DNA of 64,000 bases. It comes from Hellea sp. Its GTDB lineage: Bacteria; Pseudomonadota; Alphaproteobacteria; Caulobacterales; Maricaulaceae. Shown here piece by piece: positions 17,024-25,652 of the stretch. Position 1 is the stretch's first letter. Each line of letters starts with the position of its first letter. A program made the translations under genes and the position numbers. Location of the stretch: the NCBI GenBank assembly GCA_020629545.1, contig JAHDDC010000011.1, forward strand, positions 1-64,000, written 5' to 3'. Under the pieces are notes generated by a model. The model had not been told where the DNA came from and ran no database searches. It worked only from the letters and a program-made list of their open reading frames with translations.

Positions 17024-18193
17024 ATGAGTGCTCTTCAAAACGGTCTAGGACGGCATCATATCTCGCCGGAGGCAAGATTTGGGTATATTCCAGGCCTGGA
17101 CGGACTTCGGGCTATCGCTGTTCTTCTGGTTTTGATCGCACATGTTGGTTGGTCTCATATCATTCCAGGTGGTTTCGGTGTCACCGTATTCTTTTTCATC
17201 TCTGGATTTTTGATCACGCGTCTTTTGATTGCTGAAAGCGACAAAAAAGGCACCATCAAGCTCAAAGATTTCTATATTAGACGATTTCTCCGGCTCTTGC
17301 CGGCGCTCTATCTGATGTTAATCATCACTTGGGGATTCATGGCAGCCACGGGCAAGTCACCACTTCCCTGGGAGGTTTTTGGCGCATTTACTTATACGAT
17401 GAATTATCACTATGCCTATTTGGGCATATATGAAGGCGCCAGATCCGCCCCGTGGGAGCATTTATGGTCCCTAGCGGTGGAAGAGCACTTCTATCTGATG
17501 TTCCCGCTCATGTTGCTCTTTGTGAAGAAGAACTGGGCGAAGGCTGTTAAAATCGGTCTTGCGATCTGTGTTGTCGTCCTGTGCTGGCGTCTATTCACCC
17601 ATTACCAACTTGGCGCGCCGCATGAATATACTTACGCGACAACAGATTCTCGCCTGGACAGTATTATGTATGGTTGCCTGCTATCAATGATGCTGCATGT
17701 CTGGCCTAACCATAAGAATTGGAACAAGCTGATTGGTTATCTACCCATGGCGGTAGCGACAGCCATTATGCTCTTTACCTTCCTCTATCGTGATTTTGGG
17801 TTCCGCGAGACATTCCGCTATTCCTTCCAAGGTATTGGTCTGTTCATTATTGTGCTTAATCTGATGTTCTGGAAGCCCATGAGTATTTTCGTCAAAGGCT
17901 TGGAAAATTCATTGGCGCAATGGATCGGCCGTATCAGTTACGGGATCTATCTCTGGCACATTCCGTTTATGATGGTCGCCTCTGATTATCTGGGCATGGA
18001 GCTTGCTGATCCTGACTATGTCGTCTTTGTCATTGGCGCCACATTTATCATGACCTGTATTTCCTATTACGGCATGGAAAAACCGATTGTGAAGCTACGC
18101 AAGAAGTTCGGCTCTCACACCCGCGAAGACGGTAAGAAAATGGAAGCCGCCAAAGTCTCAAACGGAAACGGCGTTCCAGCCCCTGCGGAGTAA
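17024..18193 (+). CDS. Acyltransferase 3 (OafA/YrhL-type) membrane protein
   Basis: 389-residue integral membrane acyltransferase of the type that O-acetylates or O-acylates surface sugars. The first membrane helix carries GLDGLRAIAVLLVLIAHVG with the conserved Arg and His, and the DFYIRRFLRLLPALYL block is the second family signature. About ten membrane segments follow, then a hydrophilic tail. The ATG at 17024 has AGGTGGGGG upstream; a GTG 24 bp earlier is less likely. A small hairpin (GCCGA/TCGGC, 16983-16996) lies in its leader. Substrate unknown; lipopolysaccharide or exopolysaccharide decoration is inferred. Confidence 0.88.
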   Translation: MSALQNGLGRHHISPEARFGYIPGLDGLRAIAVLLVLIAHVGWSHIIPGGFGVTVFFFISGFLITRLLIAESDKKGTIKLKDFYIRRFLRLLPALYLMLIITWGFMAATGKSPLPWEVFGAFTYTMNYHYAYLGIYEGARSAPWEHLWSLAVEEHFYLMFPLMLLFVKKNWAKAVKIGLAICVVVLCWRLFTHYQLGAPHEYTYATTDSRLDSIMYGCLLSMMLHVWPNHKNWNKLIGYLPMAVATAIMLFTFLYRDFGFRETFRYSFQGIGLFIIVLNLMFWKPMSIFVKGLENSLAQWIGRISYGIYLWHIPFMMVASDYLGMELADPDYVVFVIGATFIMTCISYYGMEKPIVKLRKKFGSHTREDGKKMEAAKVSNGNGVPAPAE

Positions 18194-18208
18194 AACCTTT
18201 TTGGGCGA

Positions 18209-19012
18209 TTAATTCGCCCAGGCATCTCGTAGTAATCGTCTGAATAAATCATTCGCGGCATGCAATTTGTCTTTGATCGCGCTATTAAAATCCTCCGCAT
18301 GATCTTTTGCCCAACCAAACTCGGACAAGCAAAATGCATTTAGATCTGGCCGGGAGGATGATAATCCGATTTCTTTGGTTTTAGCTTTGAGCGCCAAAAT
18401 ACCGTCAATCTCTGACCTTAGCTTTGGCGGCAGGTCACATCCGTCCATCAATTTATGAAAATTCATGGGTGGGAATTGATCAGGGTGCAGCCGAGTCCAT
18501 CTCACGGCCATAGCCGGACGAAGGACATAGAGTAGCTTTTTGAGTTTAATCTCGGCTTTGTCTTCTAAATGTAATCGATATTGCCGAATGCCCAGACTGC
18601 GATAGTGATAAAGACAGGCTTTCGCATGCGAAATTTCTCGCGAGAACGCGATCAACGGATCACAAAGATCGTCTTTCCAGATATAACGTATCGGACTATC
18701 GAGCCACTCGAGAAGAACTGGATTTGGCTTTAGCAATAGCCCGAGCGCTTTTTTAATATCCCAGCCATTGATATCCAGAAGATCGTCTATCGGTAGTTCT
18801 ATGACATCGCGCCCAGGTGTAATAGAAAGATACCAGTCTGGCCGCCTCGCATATACAAACCGCGCGTCATAATCACTATCGGGCGACGGAAATCCCCACG
18901 CTCGGCTTCCGCTCTCAATCGCAAACAGGATTTTGACATCTTCACGGACTTCAATTTCAGAAAGCTCGGCGAGGACTTTTCCTCGGTATTCCGGATCCAT
19001 AGATGCTGTCAT
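18209..19012 (-). CDS. RlaP-like nucleotidyltransferase (DNA polymerase beta superfamily)
   Basis: 267 residues. The nucleotidyltransferase core is near the N terminus: AIESGSRAWGFPSPDSDYD (about 31-49) supplies the GS...DxD metal-binding motif that defines the PF10127/RlaP group. The C-terminal half is helical and basic. Family members are linked to RNA repair or are uncharacterised. It overlaps the upstream S9 peptidase gene by 4 bp (ATGA), so the two are translationally coupled, which is an odd functional pairing. Confidence 0.82.
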   Translation of the reverse strand: MTASMDPEYRGKVLAELSEIEVREDVKILFAIESGSRAWGFPSPDSDYDARFVYARRPDWYLSITPGRDVIELPIDDLLDINGWDIKKALGLLLKPNPVLLEWLDSPIRYIWKDDLCDPLIAFSREISHAKACLYHYRSLGIRQYRLHLEDKAEIKLKKLLYVLRPAMAVRWTRLHPDQFPPMNFHKLMDGCDLPPKLRSEIDGILALKAKTKEIGLSSSRPDLNAFCLSEFGWAKDHAEDFNSAIKDKLHAANDLFRRLLRDAWAN

Positions 19013-21300
19013 TCCCCGAGCGTTTCCACGAAGAAATCAATGATCATATGATCGCGATGGATTTTATTGCTTTTGCGGCGAAAGCCATGCTTTTCCCCCG
19101 GATAAGTCATGACGCGCATATTAGACGCGCCGCGGTCCTGCATGGCGTCCATGAATTTAACTGAATGCCTGAAGACGACATTATCATCGGCCATGCCGTG
19201 AATAAGCAGTACATCTTCGGTCAGGCCATCTAGATATGGAAAGACACTGCCATTTTCATAGGCGCCTTGAGTATAATTTTCATGGTCGGGATTTGGACTA
19301 CCCAGATAACGTTCTGTATAGGCCGTATCATATAGAGCCCAATCCGTGACGGGCGCGCCGGAGACTCCGGATTTATAGAGATCTGTCTGGGCGAGCATGT
19401 GAAGCGTCATATATCCGCCATAAGACCATCCATAAACCCCCATGCGGTCGGGATCGATATAGTCCTGCGTTTTGAGCCAATTCGCCCCCGCGGTCTGGTC
19501 GATGACTTCAGCACGCCCCATGGAGCGGTAGAGATGATCTTCAAAAGCCTTGCCGCGATTGGTAGCCCCGCGTCCGTCAATTTGAAAGACGACAAAACCG
19601 TGATGGGCCAGCATGCGGGCATAGTTTTGGCGGGACCAGGATTTCTCTATACGCTGAACGCCTGGCCCGCCGTAAACGATGGTAATTGAAGGCCGCTTTT
19701 CGCCCGGCTTTAGATCGACGGGTTTAAACAGTGCATAGTCAAGCAGCGTTCCGTCTTCGGCTTTAATCTGGCCATATTCTGGATCGATATGATTATCCAT
19801 ATAGGGCGCGTAAGGATGGTCATTGTCGAGTTTGTTTTCGGAAAGCCAGGTCAATCCCTTCCCGGTATTGTCAAAGGCTCGGGTCTGCGGCGGGGTTTGT
19901 GGGTTGCTAAAATAACCGATATAGCTTGCGCAATTTTCTGCAAAACTAGCGCCATGCTTGCCCTCACCCTGAGACAATTGCGTGAGATTGGACCCGTCTA
20001 GATTTATCGCAAATATATGCTGCTCAAGCGGTGTTTTATCCCAACCGGAAAAATAGATAACGCCGGCCGATTTATCCACACATTGAATGTTCTTCACCAA
20101 TACAGAGTCGGGAGTGATCTGAGCGGCATCCCCATTGGCGGAGATTTTATAGATTTGCCGTTTTCCTGTTTTTTCGGACGACCATAAAAAGCCGCCATCT
20201 TTTAAGGCATAATTATCAGATCCAATATTGAGCCAAGTCGGACTGCTATCGGAATAAATCTTTTTTGACGTCCCCGTATTCGGATTTATTTTGTAGAAAA
20301 TATGCGTCTTATGATTTCGCGCCAGGATTCCGGCATAGAGCGCTTTGCCATCCGCCGACCAAAAAACGCGTGTCAAATAAACGTCCGGGTCATCACCAAT
20401 ATCCGCCCAGACAGTTTTACCACCGCTTCGCGAAACAATGCCCAGTTTAACACTCGCATTATCTGTACCGGCAAAAGGATAACGCTGTGAAATATTTTTA
20501 ATTCCGTCCGAGCCAAAGTCGATCCGGTTTTCAATCGCGATCGGACTCTCATCAATTTGTGTATAGGCCAGACGATTATCAAATGGGGCCCACCAATATC
20601 CTGTCGAGCGATCAAGCTCTTCTTGAACAACGAAACTGGCCGTTGCATTTCGAACGACATCATTCGCGCCCTGGGTTAACTGAACCTCAGTTCCGGTTGA
20701 GAGATCAGTTGTATAAAGCTCATTGTCTCTGACATAGGCAATGTGTTTGCCAAGGGGGCTGACTTTCGCATCGGTTTCAAATCCAGCCGTGGACGTAACC
20801 TGTTGGGATTTCTGGGTCTCAAGATTATACAAGAAGACATCTCCGCCCAAAGGAAACATGAGGCGATTTTTATCGACCCACTGATACGACACAATACCTT
20901 TGCCATATTCACGGGCACGTTCTCGCCGGTTCTTTTCTTCCTCTGATAATGTCTCAGGCTTTCCCAGTAGGTCGGTGGAGCTGACGAGCCGCGCTGCTGC
21001 GCCGCTGTCAATATCATAGGCCCACAGATCGAGTTGATCGGCATCATCTTCGCGGCCTCGCAAAACAGTGACCCGCTTTCCGTCCGGAGATATCGCTGCA
21101 GAGCGCAAAGACGTTCCGTTAATAGATGGAGACCCTTGCAATATTTCGGGAGATATAAATCCTGCAGGCACTGAGCGTGTCACAGGGCTGGGGCGGTCCG
21201 TTTGTTCTTTGGATTTGGGTGAGGTTGTAGCGGGCGCAGTACAGCCAATCAAAAAACCTGATGCGATGATAGTAGCGAAAACTCTATACGTCATAATCAT
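19009..21300 (-). CDS. Dipeptidyl-peptidase IV-like S9 peptidase, lipoprotein
   Basis: 763 residues. An N-terminal lipobox FLIGC (about 16-20) points to an envelope lipoprotein. A beta-propeller region (about 60-490) precedes the alpha/beta hydrolase catalytic domain. The nucleophile motif GWSYGG is near residue 625, the acid is in HGMADDN near 705 and the His in GEKHGF near 737. It should cleave X-Pro or X-Ala dipeptides from imported peptides in the periplasm. The following RlaP-like gene overlaps it by 4 bp. Confidence 0.9.
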   Translation of the reverse strand: MIMTYRVFATIIASGFLIGCTAPATTSPKSKEQTDRPSPVTRSVPAGFISPEILQGSPSINGTSLRSAAISPDGKRVTVLRGREDDADQLDLWAYDIDSGAAARLVSSTDLLGKPETLSEEEKNRRERAREYGKGIVSYQWVDKNRLMFPLGGDVFLYNLETQKSQQVTSTAGFETDAKVSPLGKHIAYVRDNELYTTDLSTGTEVQLTQGANDVVRNATASFVVQEELDRSTGYWWAPFDNRLAYTQIDESPIAIENRIDFGSDGIKNISQRYPFAGTDNASVKLGIVSRSGGKTVWADIGDDPDVYLTRVFWSADGKALYAGILARNHKTHIFYKINPNTGTSKKIYSDSSPTWLNIGSDNYALKDGGFLWSSEKTGKRQIYKISANGDAAQITPDSVLVKNIQCVDKSAGVIYFSGWDKTPLEQHIFAINLDGSNLTQLSQGEGKHGASFAENCASYIGYFSNPQTPPQTRAFDNTGKGLTWLSENKLDNDHPYAPYMDNHIDPEYGQIKAEDGTLLDYALFKPVDLKPGEKRPSITIVYGGPGVQRIEKSWSRQNYARMLAHHGFVVFQIDGRGATNRGKAFEDHLYRSMGRAEVIDQTAGANWLKTQDYIDPDRMGVYGWSYGGYMTLHMLAQTDLYKSGVSGAPVTDWALYDTAYTERYLGSPNPDHENYTQGAYENGSVFPYLDGLTEDVLLIHGMADDNVVFRHSVKFMDAMQDRGASNMRVMTYPGEKHGFRRKSNKIHRDHMIIDFFVETLGE

Positions 21301-21482
21301 TCCTTATTTTGATCTATGGCTAATCAATCTCCGAGCCGGTTGCAATAATTGTCGAATAATCGTTTGGGTTAAAAACCCCCGTAAAATATAAGAAAACGGC
21401 GAGTTCAAATAATTCCCCTTGGGCGAGAATGACGGAGTCGAATTTTTTTTTGGACGCTAAATGCCCTGCTTAATTAGGTTTT

Positions 21483-21541
21483 TTTTTGTCAACAGCAAAG
21501 AGTCGTGAAAATGCATATTTTTGTCGTTGACGAGACAAAAA
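21483..21541. repeat. Three copies of TTTTTGTC upstream of dnaA
   Basis: TTTTTGTC occurs at 21483-21490 and 21518-21525 in direct orientation and as GACAAAAA at 21534-21541 in inverse. The last two form an inverted repeat with an 8-base spacer. The cluster sits about 160-220 bp before the dnaA start codon and could bind a regulator or mark an easily melted region. Seen directly; role inferred. Confidence 0.4.
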
Positions 21542-21659
21542 ACGGACGTTTAAAAGGGGGCAGATGGGGTTGTTTAGACGTGCGGGACTACGGGGGGCCA
21601 AACGTCAGTTTAGAGTTCATCTAGACTGATAAAAACAACAAAAATGATAATAAAATCAA

Positions 21660-21678
21660 AGGGTTCCACCGGAACCCT
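21660..21678 (+). promoter_or_regulatory. Perfect hairpin in the dnaA 5' leader
   Basis: AGGGTTCC-ACC-GGAACCCT forms an 8-bp stem with a 3-base loop, ending 25 bases before the dnaA GTG. It lacks a following T-tract on the plus strand, so it is not a terminator for dnaA-direction transcription. It could control dnaA translation or mRNA stability. Confidence 0.5.
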
Positions 21679-21703
21679 AAGGGCAACTATTGGAGTAAAC
21701 TAG

Positions 21704-23179
21704 GTGAAGAGCGGTTCTCCCTCAGGACGAGACGGGTCGTCAGACAAGCCGGACCTCTTCACGGGCGAAACGCCTGTGGAAAGCGCACACAAAACCTGGT
21801 CCAAGGTCCAAAATGACCTGTCATATGCTCTAGGCCCGAATGTCCATAGGTCATGGACGGGGCGTTTACACATAAGCTCAGCTAACGAGTTTGTTGTGAC
21901 ATTGGCCGCTCCGACAAAGTTCATCGCCTCGAAGATTGAAAGCTCCTATCAGGAAGAGCTTAAGCGGTTATGGAAGAAACATGACCAAGTCGCCCCGCCC
22001 CGCGATGTTATCGTATCGAAGCCCTCTCAGGACAAGGTCGTCGTTCCACCAGCGCGCCATCGCATGCCGGAACGTCCCCGCGTTCAAAAAGAAACAGTCC
22101 TGACATCGACGCCAGTGCTGTCGTCAGAAAAATCATCCAATCGCCGAGCCCGCCTTACATTTGAGAACTTTGTCGTTGGGCCGTCAAATGAGTTTGCGTT
22201 CGCAGTCGCGCGACAAGTATCTAATTTTGACATAGCGCAATATAACCCGATTGTGATTTATGGTGATAACGGCATGGGCAAGACGCACTTGCTTTATGGA
22301 ATTTTGACTGAAATCGAAAATGCCGCCAACCCTAAAAAGGTTCTGAAAATTTCAGGCGAGGAATTCGTCAGTGCATTTGTGACATCATTACGCGGGAAAG
22401 ATCGCGCCGCGATAGAAGCTTTTAAAGCCAAAATCCGCAATGTTGATCTTTTGATGATTGACGATGCTCATTTCGTGGCCAGTAAACCAACTAGCCAAGA
22501 AGAGATGTTGCATACGATGATCTCTATGGTCGCAGAAGGTCGACAGGTTTTATTGACGCTAGACCGCCACCCGGATGAACTTGAGAAAGCCAGCCCCAGA
22601 CTAAGGTCGCATTTAAATAGTGGCCTTGTCTGCAAAATCGGATCAGCTGATTATGAACTGCGAGTACGTATACTTGATCGTCTGATTTCATTGCGTCGTC
22701 AGAACGGACATCCAGAACTCACTGTGCCGGCTCAGGCCCGGGATTTACTCGCGGCCAGAATAAATGCGACGCCGCGCGACCTTGAGGGCGCGTTTAATCA
22801 GGTTGTCGCGCAGTCCGAATTTTTAGGTACACCGATTACGCTGGAGACCATTCAAGAAACATTATCCGGTAGCAAATATATGGCCGGCATGAGGGTAACG
22901 GTCGATAAAATTCAGCGCGCCGTGGCCGAGGAGTTCAAGATTACGCTGGATGATATGGCATCAAAGCGCCGTGCCCGCGCTGTCGCACGTCCCCGGCAAG
23001 TCGCCATGTATCTTTGTAAAAAGCTGACGAAGAGATCATTGCCTGACATTGGCCGCCGCTTTGGGGGACGCGATCACACCACGGTTATGCACGCCGTGAA
23101 GCGGATCACCCAATTACGTGAGGATGACGCGATTTTGGACACACAGGTAAAACGTCTGGAAGAGACCCTTCGCGGCTAA
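21704..23179 (+). CDS. dnaA: Chromosomal replication initiator DnaA, divergent AAA+ site
   Basis: 491-residue initiator. It has an N-terminal domain I, a variable linker (about 90-150), an AAA+ core starting at LTFENFVVGPSN, and a C-terminal DNA-binding domain whose GGRDHTTVMHAVKRI signature reads DnaA boxes. Walker A is GDNGMGKTH with K193; Walker B is LLMIDDAHF (D253, D254). Sensor 2 is kept (TPRDLEGA). Box VII reads PRLRSHLNSGL, so the position of the E. coli Arg285 finger is H303. The start is GTG with TGGAG eight bases upstream. Next on the strand are dnaN and recF. Confidence 0.96.
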   Translation: MKSGSPSGRDGSSDKPDLFTGETPVESAHKTWSKVQNDLSYALGPNVHRSWTGRLHISSANEFVVTLAAPTKFIASKIESSYQEELKRLWKKHDQVAPPRDVIVSKPSQDKVVVPPARHRMPERPRVQKETVLTSTPVLSSEKSSNRRARLTFENFVVGPSNEFAFAVARQVSNFDIAQYNPIVIYGDNGMGKTHLLYGILTEIENAANPKKVLKISGEEFVSAFVTSLRGKDRAAIEAFKAKIRNVDLLMIDDAHFVASKPTSQEEMLHTMISMVAEGRQVLLTLDRHPDELEKASPRLRSHLNSGLVCKIGSADYELRVRILDRLISLRRQNGHPELTVPAQARDLLAARINATPRDLEGAFNQVVAQSEFLGTPITLETIQETLSGSKYMAGMRVTVDKIQRAVAEEFKITLDDMASKRRARAVARPRQVAMYLCKKLTKRSLPDIGRRFGGRDHTTVMHAVKRITQLREDDAILDTQVKRLEETLRG

Positions 23180-23324
23180 CTATCCCCGCGATCTATGCCG
23201 GGCCAATTATCCTTTTTGGGGACTTGGCTTTTTCGCCTGTTACGGTAAAGTGATTCCTGAAACTCGTGCCCTGCTGGCTTGCCGCTGCGGGGCTGATTCA
23301 CCTTAAGTCGTCCTGGGGGACCCA

Positions 23325-24428
23325 ATGAAAATAGCGATTGAACGCGCAGACCTGCTCAAAGCACTTGGACATGTCCAAAGTGTTGTCGAACGCCGGAATA
23401 CGATCCCAATCTTGTCGAACGTATTGATGAGCGCGAGCGACGGAAAGTTAAACTTCGTTGCAACTGATCTGGATATTGAAATATCTGAAAGTGCTGATGC
23501 CAGTGTGGATGCGCCCGGAGACATCACAGCGCCGGCCCACACGCTTTACGACATTGCACGCAAGTTACCGGATGGAGCGCAGGTTTCTCTGAAGATCAAC
23601 AATGACGAGCGTTTGGACGTCGATGCGGGCCGGTCACATTTCACATTGCCTTTATTACCGGCAGGCGATTTCCCAAAAATGACCGCTGATGGGTTTACTC
23701 ACGAATTTGACATGCCCGCCGCCGACCTTCGTCGCCTAATCGATAAAACCAAATTTGCAATCTCCACGGAAGAGACCCGCTATTATTTGAACGGAATATA
23801 TATTCATGCTCATGACGGCGTCTTGCGCGCAGTGGCCACGGATGGGCACCGCCTAGCCCTCAGTGAAACGCCGCTACCCAACGGGGCTGGTGGTCTACCG
23901 GGCGTTATTGTTCCGCGAAAGACTGTAGCAGAGATCCGCAGACTGATTGACGGCATGGATGACGATATCAGTGTAGCGGTATCCGATGCTAAAATTCGTT
24001 TCTCTCTTAGCGGCGCGGTTTTGACTTCCAAACTTATCGATGGAACCTTCCCAGACTATGAGCGGGTTATTCCCCGCAACAATGATCGTGAACTTGTTAT
24101 CGACAATAAAGTATTTGCCGATGCGGTTGACCGGGTCGCAACAATTTCAGCGGAAAAATCCCGTTCGATCAAATTGTCATTGTCCAAAGATAATCTGTCA
24201 CTTTTAGTCAATAATCCAGAAAGCGGAAACGCCCATGAAGATCTGATGGTCGATTACGGCTCGGAAGATCTGGAGATTGGATTTAACGCGAAATATCTTT
24301 TGGATGTGGCAAACCAGATTGAAGGGCGTGATGCGACCTTTATGCTTGATGGTCCGGCCTCCCCTGCTCTTGTGCGCGACAGCGAGGATAAAGACTCTCT
24401 GTTTGTTCTCATGCCGCTTCGCGTCTAG
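23325..24428 (+). CDS. dnaN: DNA polymerase III beta sliding clamp
   Basis: 367-residue three-domain ring protein that tethers Pol III to DNA. The N terminus MKIAIERADLLKALGHVQSV, the GIYIHAHDGVLRAVATDGHR block and the C-terminal LFVLMPLRV (hydrophobic binding-pocket end) are canonical, and the 367-residue length is normal. CCTGGGGGA lies just before the ATG. Its stop codon lies 26 bp before the proposed recF start, inside an open recF frame that begins within dnaN. Confidence 0.97.
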   Translation: MKIAIERADLLKALGHVQSVVERRNTIPILSNVLMSASDGKLNFVATDLDIEISESADASVDAPGDITAPAHTLYDIARKLPDGAQVSLKINNDERLDVDAGRSHFTLPLLPAGDFPKMTADGFTHEFDMPAADLRRLIDKTKFAISTEETRYYLNGIYIHAHDGVLRAVATDGHRLALSETPLPNGAGGLPGVIVPRKTVAEIRRLIDGMDDDISVAVSDAKIRFSLSGAVLTSKLIDGTFPDYERVIPRNNDRELVIDNKVFADAVDRVATISAEKSRSIKLSLSKDNLSLLVNNPESGNAHEDLMVDYGSEDLEIGFNAKYLLDVANQIEGRDATFMLDGPASPALVRDSEDKDSLFVLMPLRV

Positions 24429-24454
24429 GACGACTAATTCCACCGAGGCCCTAC

Positions 24455-25570
24455 ATTGCCAAACTCCGTCTAACGGATTTTCGTAACTACCCGCGTCTGG
24501 ACGTTTCGTTTTCGGGCGCGCCGGTTGTTTTATTCGGTGAAAATGGCGCAGGAAAAACTAATCTTTTAGAAGCCTTATCACTATTATCGCCGGGCCGGGG
24601 ACTCCGTCGAGCTCGGACAGATATACTCACGCATCGTAACGGCGAGATGGTCGCTCCGGCTTGGGGCGTAACAGCGCAACTTTATCAAGATGATGAACAT
24701 GTCAGACTAGCTATCGGCCAGATCCCAGAAGCGCCGGGACGCCGGATCATTAAAATTGACGGGCGCACGACGAGCAGTCACGAGCTTTCAAATTATGTCA
24801 CTATGTTTTGGCTCACCCCGGAGCAGGACCGGCTTTTCCGGGGACCCGCAGGCGATCGCCGCAAGTTTTTGGATCGATTTACCCTTATGCATGCGCCAAA
24901 GCATGGCCATGAAGTTGTGGCCTATGAAAAATTGCGAACTGAACGCAATCGGCTTTTAAGCGACGGACAAAATGACATCAGTTGGTATGAGGCCTTGGAG
25001 GCCGATATGGCGCGGCACGGTGCCAATATCGCCAAGGCCCGGAGCGATACCGTCGCTCAGTTGATAGACGCTATTGATGCCAGGCCTTCCGGGCCGTTTC
25101 CTAAATCCATTATCGTGCTTGAAGGTGACGCCGAAGACGATTTTCAATCCGGACTTGATCACCAGACCGTTGAAACCAAATTACGCATTCGGTGGTCAGA
25201 AACCCGCAGAGCGGACATGCGGGCCGGACGGACACTATCTGGAGTTCACAAATCTGATTTACGCGTCACTCATGCCGAGAAAGCAATGCCAGCCGAAAAT
25301 TGTTCTACCGGCGAGCAAAAGGCTCTACTGATCGGGCTTATGCTGGCTCAGGCCCGTGCGCATTCTGATAAAGACCCTTTTGTCTTGCTAGACGAAGTTG
25401 CGGCTCATCTGGACGAGCATCGCCGTGCAGCCTTGGTTGAAGAGCTCATTGACTTGAAACTCCAAACCTTCATGACGGGTACGGACGCGTCGCTCTTTAG
25501 TGCCTTTGATGGCCGGGCAGAAATGTTTGAAGTGCAAGATGGAAGTTTATGGTCCAGACGGAAGTCGTGA
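24455..25570 (+). CDS. recF: DNA replication and repair protein RecF, probable ATT start
   Basis: Gap-repair ATPase that loads RecA with RecOR. From 24455 it is 371 residues: AKLRLTDFRNYPRLDV near the start, Walker A GENGAGKT (K34), signature STGEQKALL, and Walker B FVLLDEVAAHLDEHR. The frame is open only from the TAA at 24389-24391, and no ATG, GTG or TTG occurs in frame before 24647, which lies past Walker A and so cannot be the start. The best candidate is ATT at 24455 with GAGG at 24445-24448, a 6-base spacing. ATT at 24437 is a weaker alternative. Confidence 0.88.
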   Translation: MAKLRLTDFRNYPRLDVSFSGAPVVLFGENGAGKTNLLEALSLLSPGRGLRRARTDILTHRNGEMVAPAWGVTAQLYQDDEHVRLAIGQIPEAPGRRIIKIDGRTTSSHELSNYVTMFWLTPEQDRLFRGPAGDRRKFLDRFTLMHAPKHGHEVVAYEKLRTERNRLLSDGQNDISWYEALEADMARHGANIAKARSDTVAQLIDAIDARPSGPFPKSIIVLEGDAEDDFQSGLDHQTVETKLRIRWSETRRADMRAGRTLSGVHKSDLRVTHAEKAMPAENCSTGEQKALLIGLMLAQARAHSDKDPFVLLDEVAAHLDEHRRAALVEELIDLKLQTFMTGTDASLFSAFDGRAEMFEVQDGSLWSRRKS

Positions 25571-25652
25571 ATCATCATTAACTTATAATATCCAAAAATT
25601 TAACAAACATATTTTATAAGACGTTAAGCGCTAATCTCCAAAGGAGGCCAAA

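Larger units (their letters stand above)
21301..21703 (+). promoter_or_regulatory. dnaA upstream region with GANTC sites and repeats
   Basis: 403 bp without a gene between the divergent S9 peptidase and dnaA. It holds two GANTC sites (21435-21439 and 21500-21504), the target of the CcrM methyltransferase in CtrA-type alphaproteobacteria; in Caulobacter such sites tune dnaA transcription. It also holds T- and A-tracts and three copies of TTTTTGTC, listed separately. I see no cluster of TTATCCACA-type DnaA boxes, so I do not call an origin. No clear -35/-10 pair was assigned. Confidence 0.4.

Noticed and set aside
18202-18220. TGGGCGA/TCGCCCA hairpin between the acyltransferase and the RlaP-like gene
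   Set aside because: It is a real 7-bp inverted repeat but lacks a T-tract on either strand and overlaps a stop codon, so I did not list it as a terminator.
21301-21703. Possible chromosomal origin upstream of dnaA
   Set aside because: No DnaA-box cluster was seen, and in CtrA-type alphaproteobacteria the origin is usually near hemE rather than directly at dnaA. Kept as a regulatory region only.
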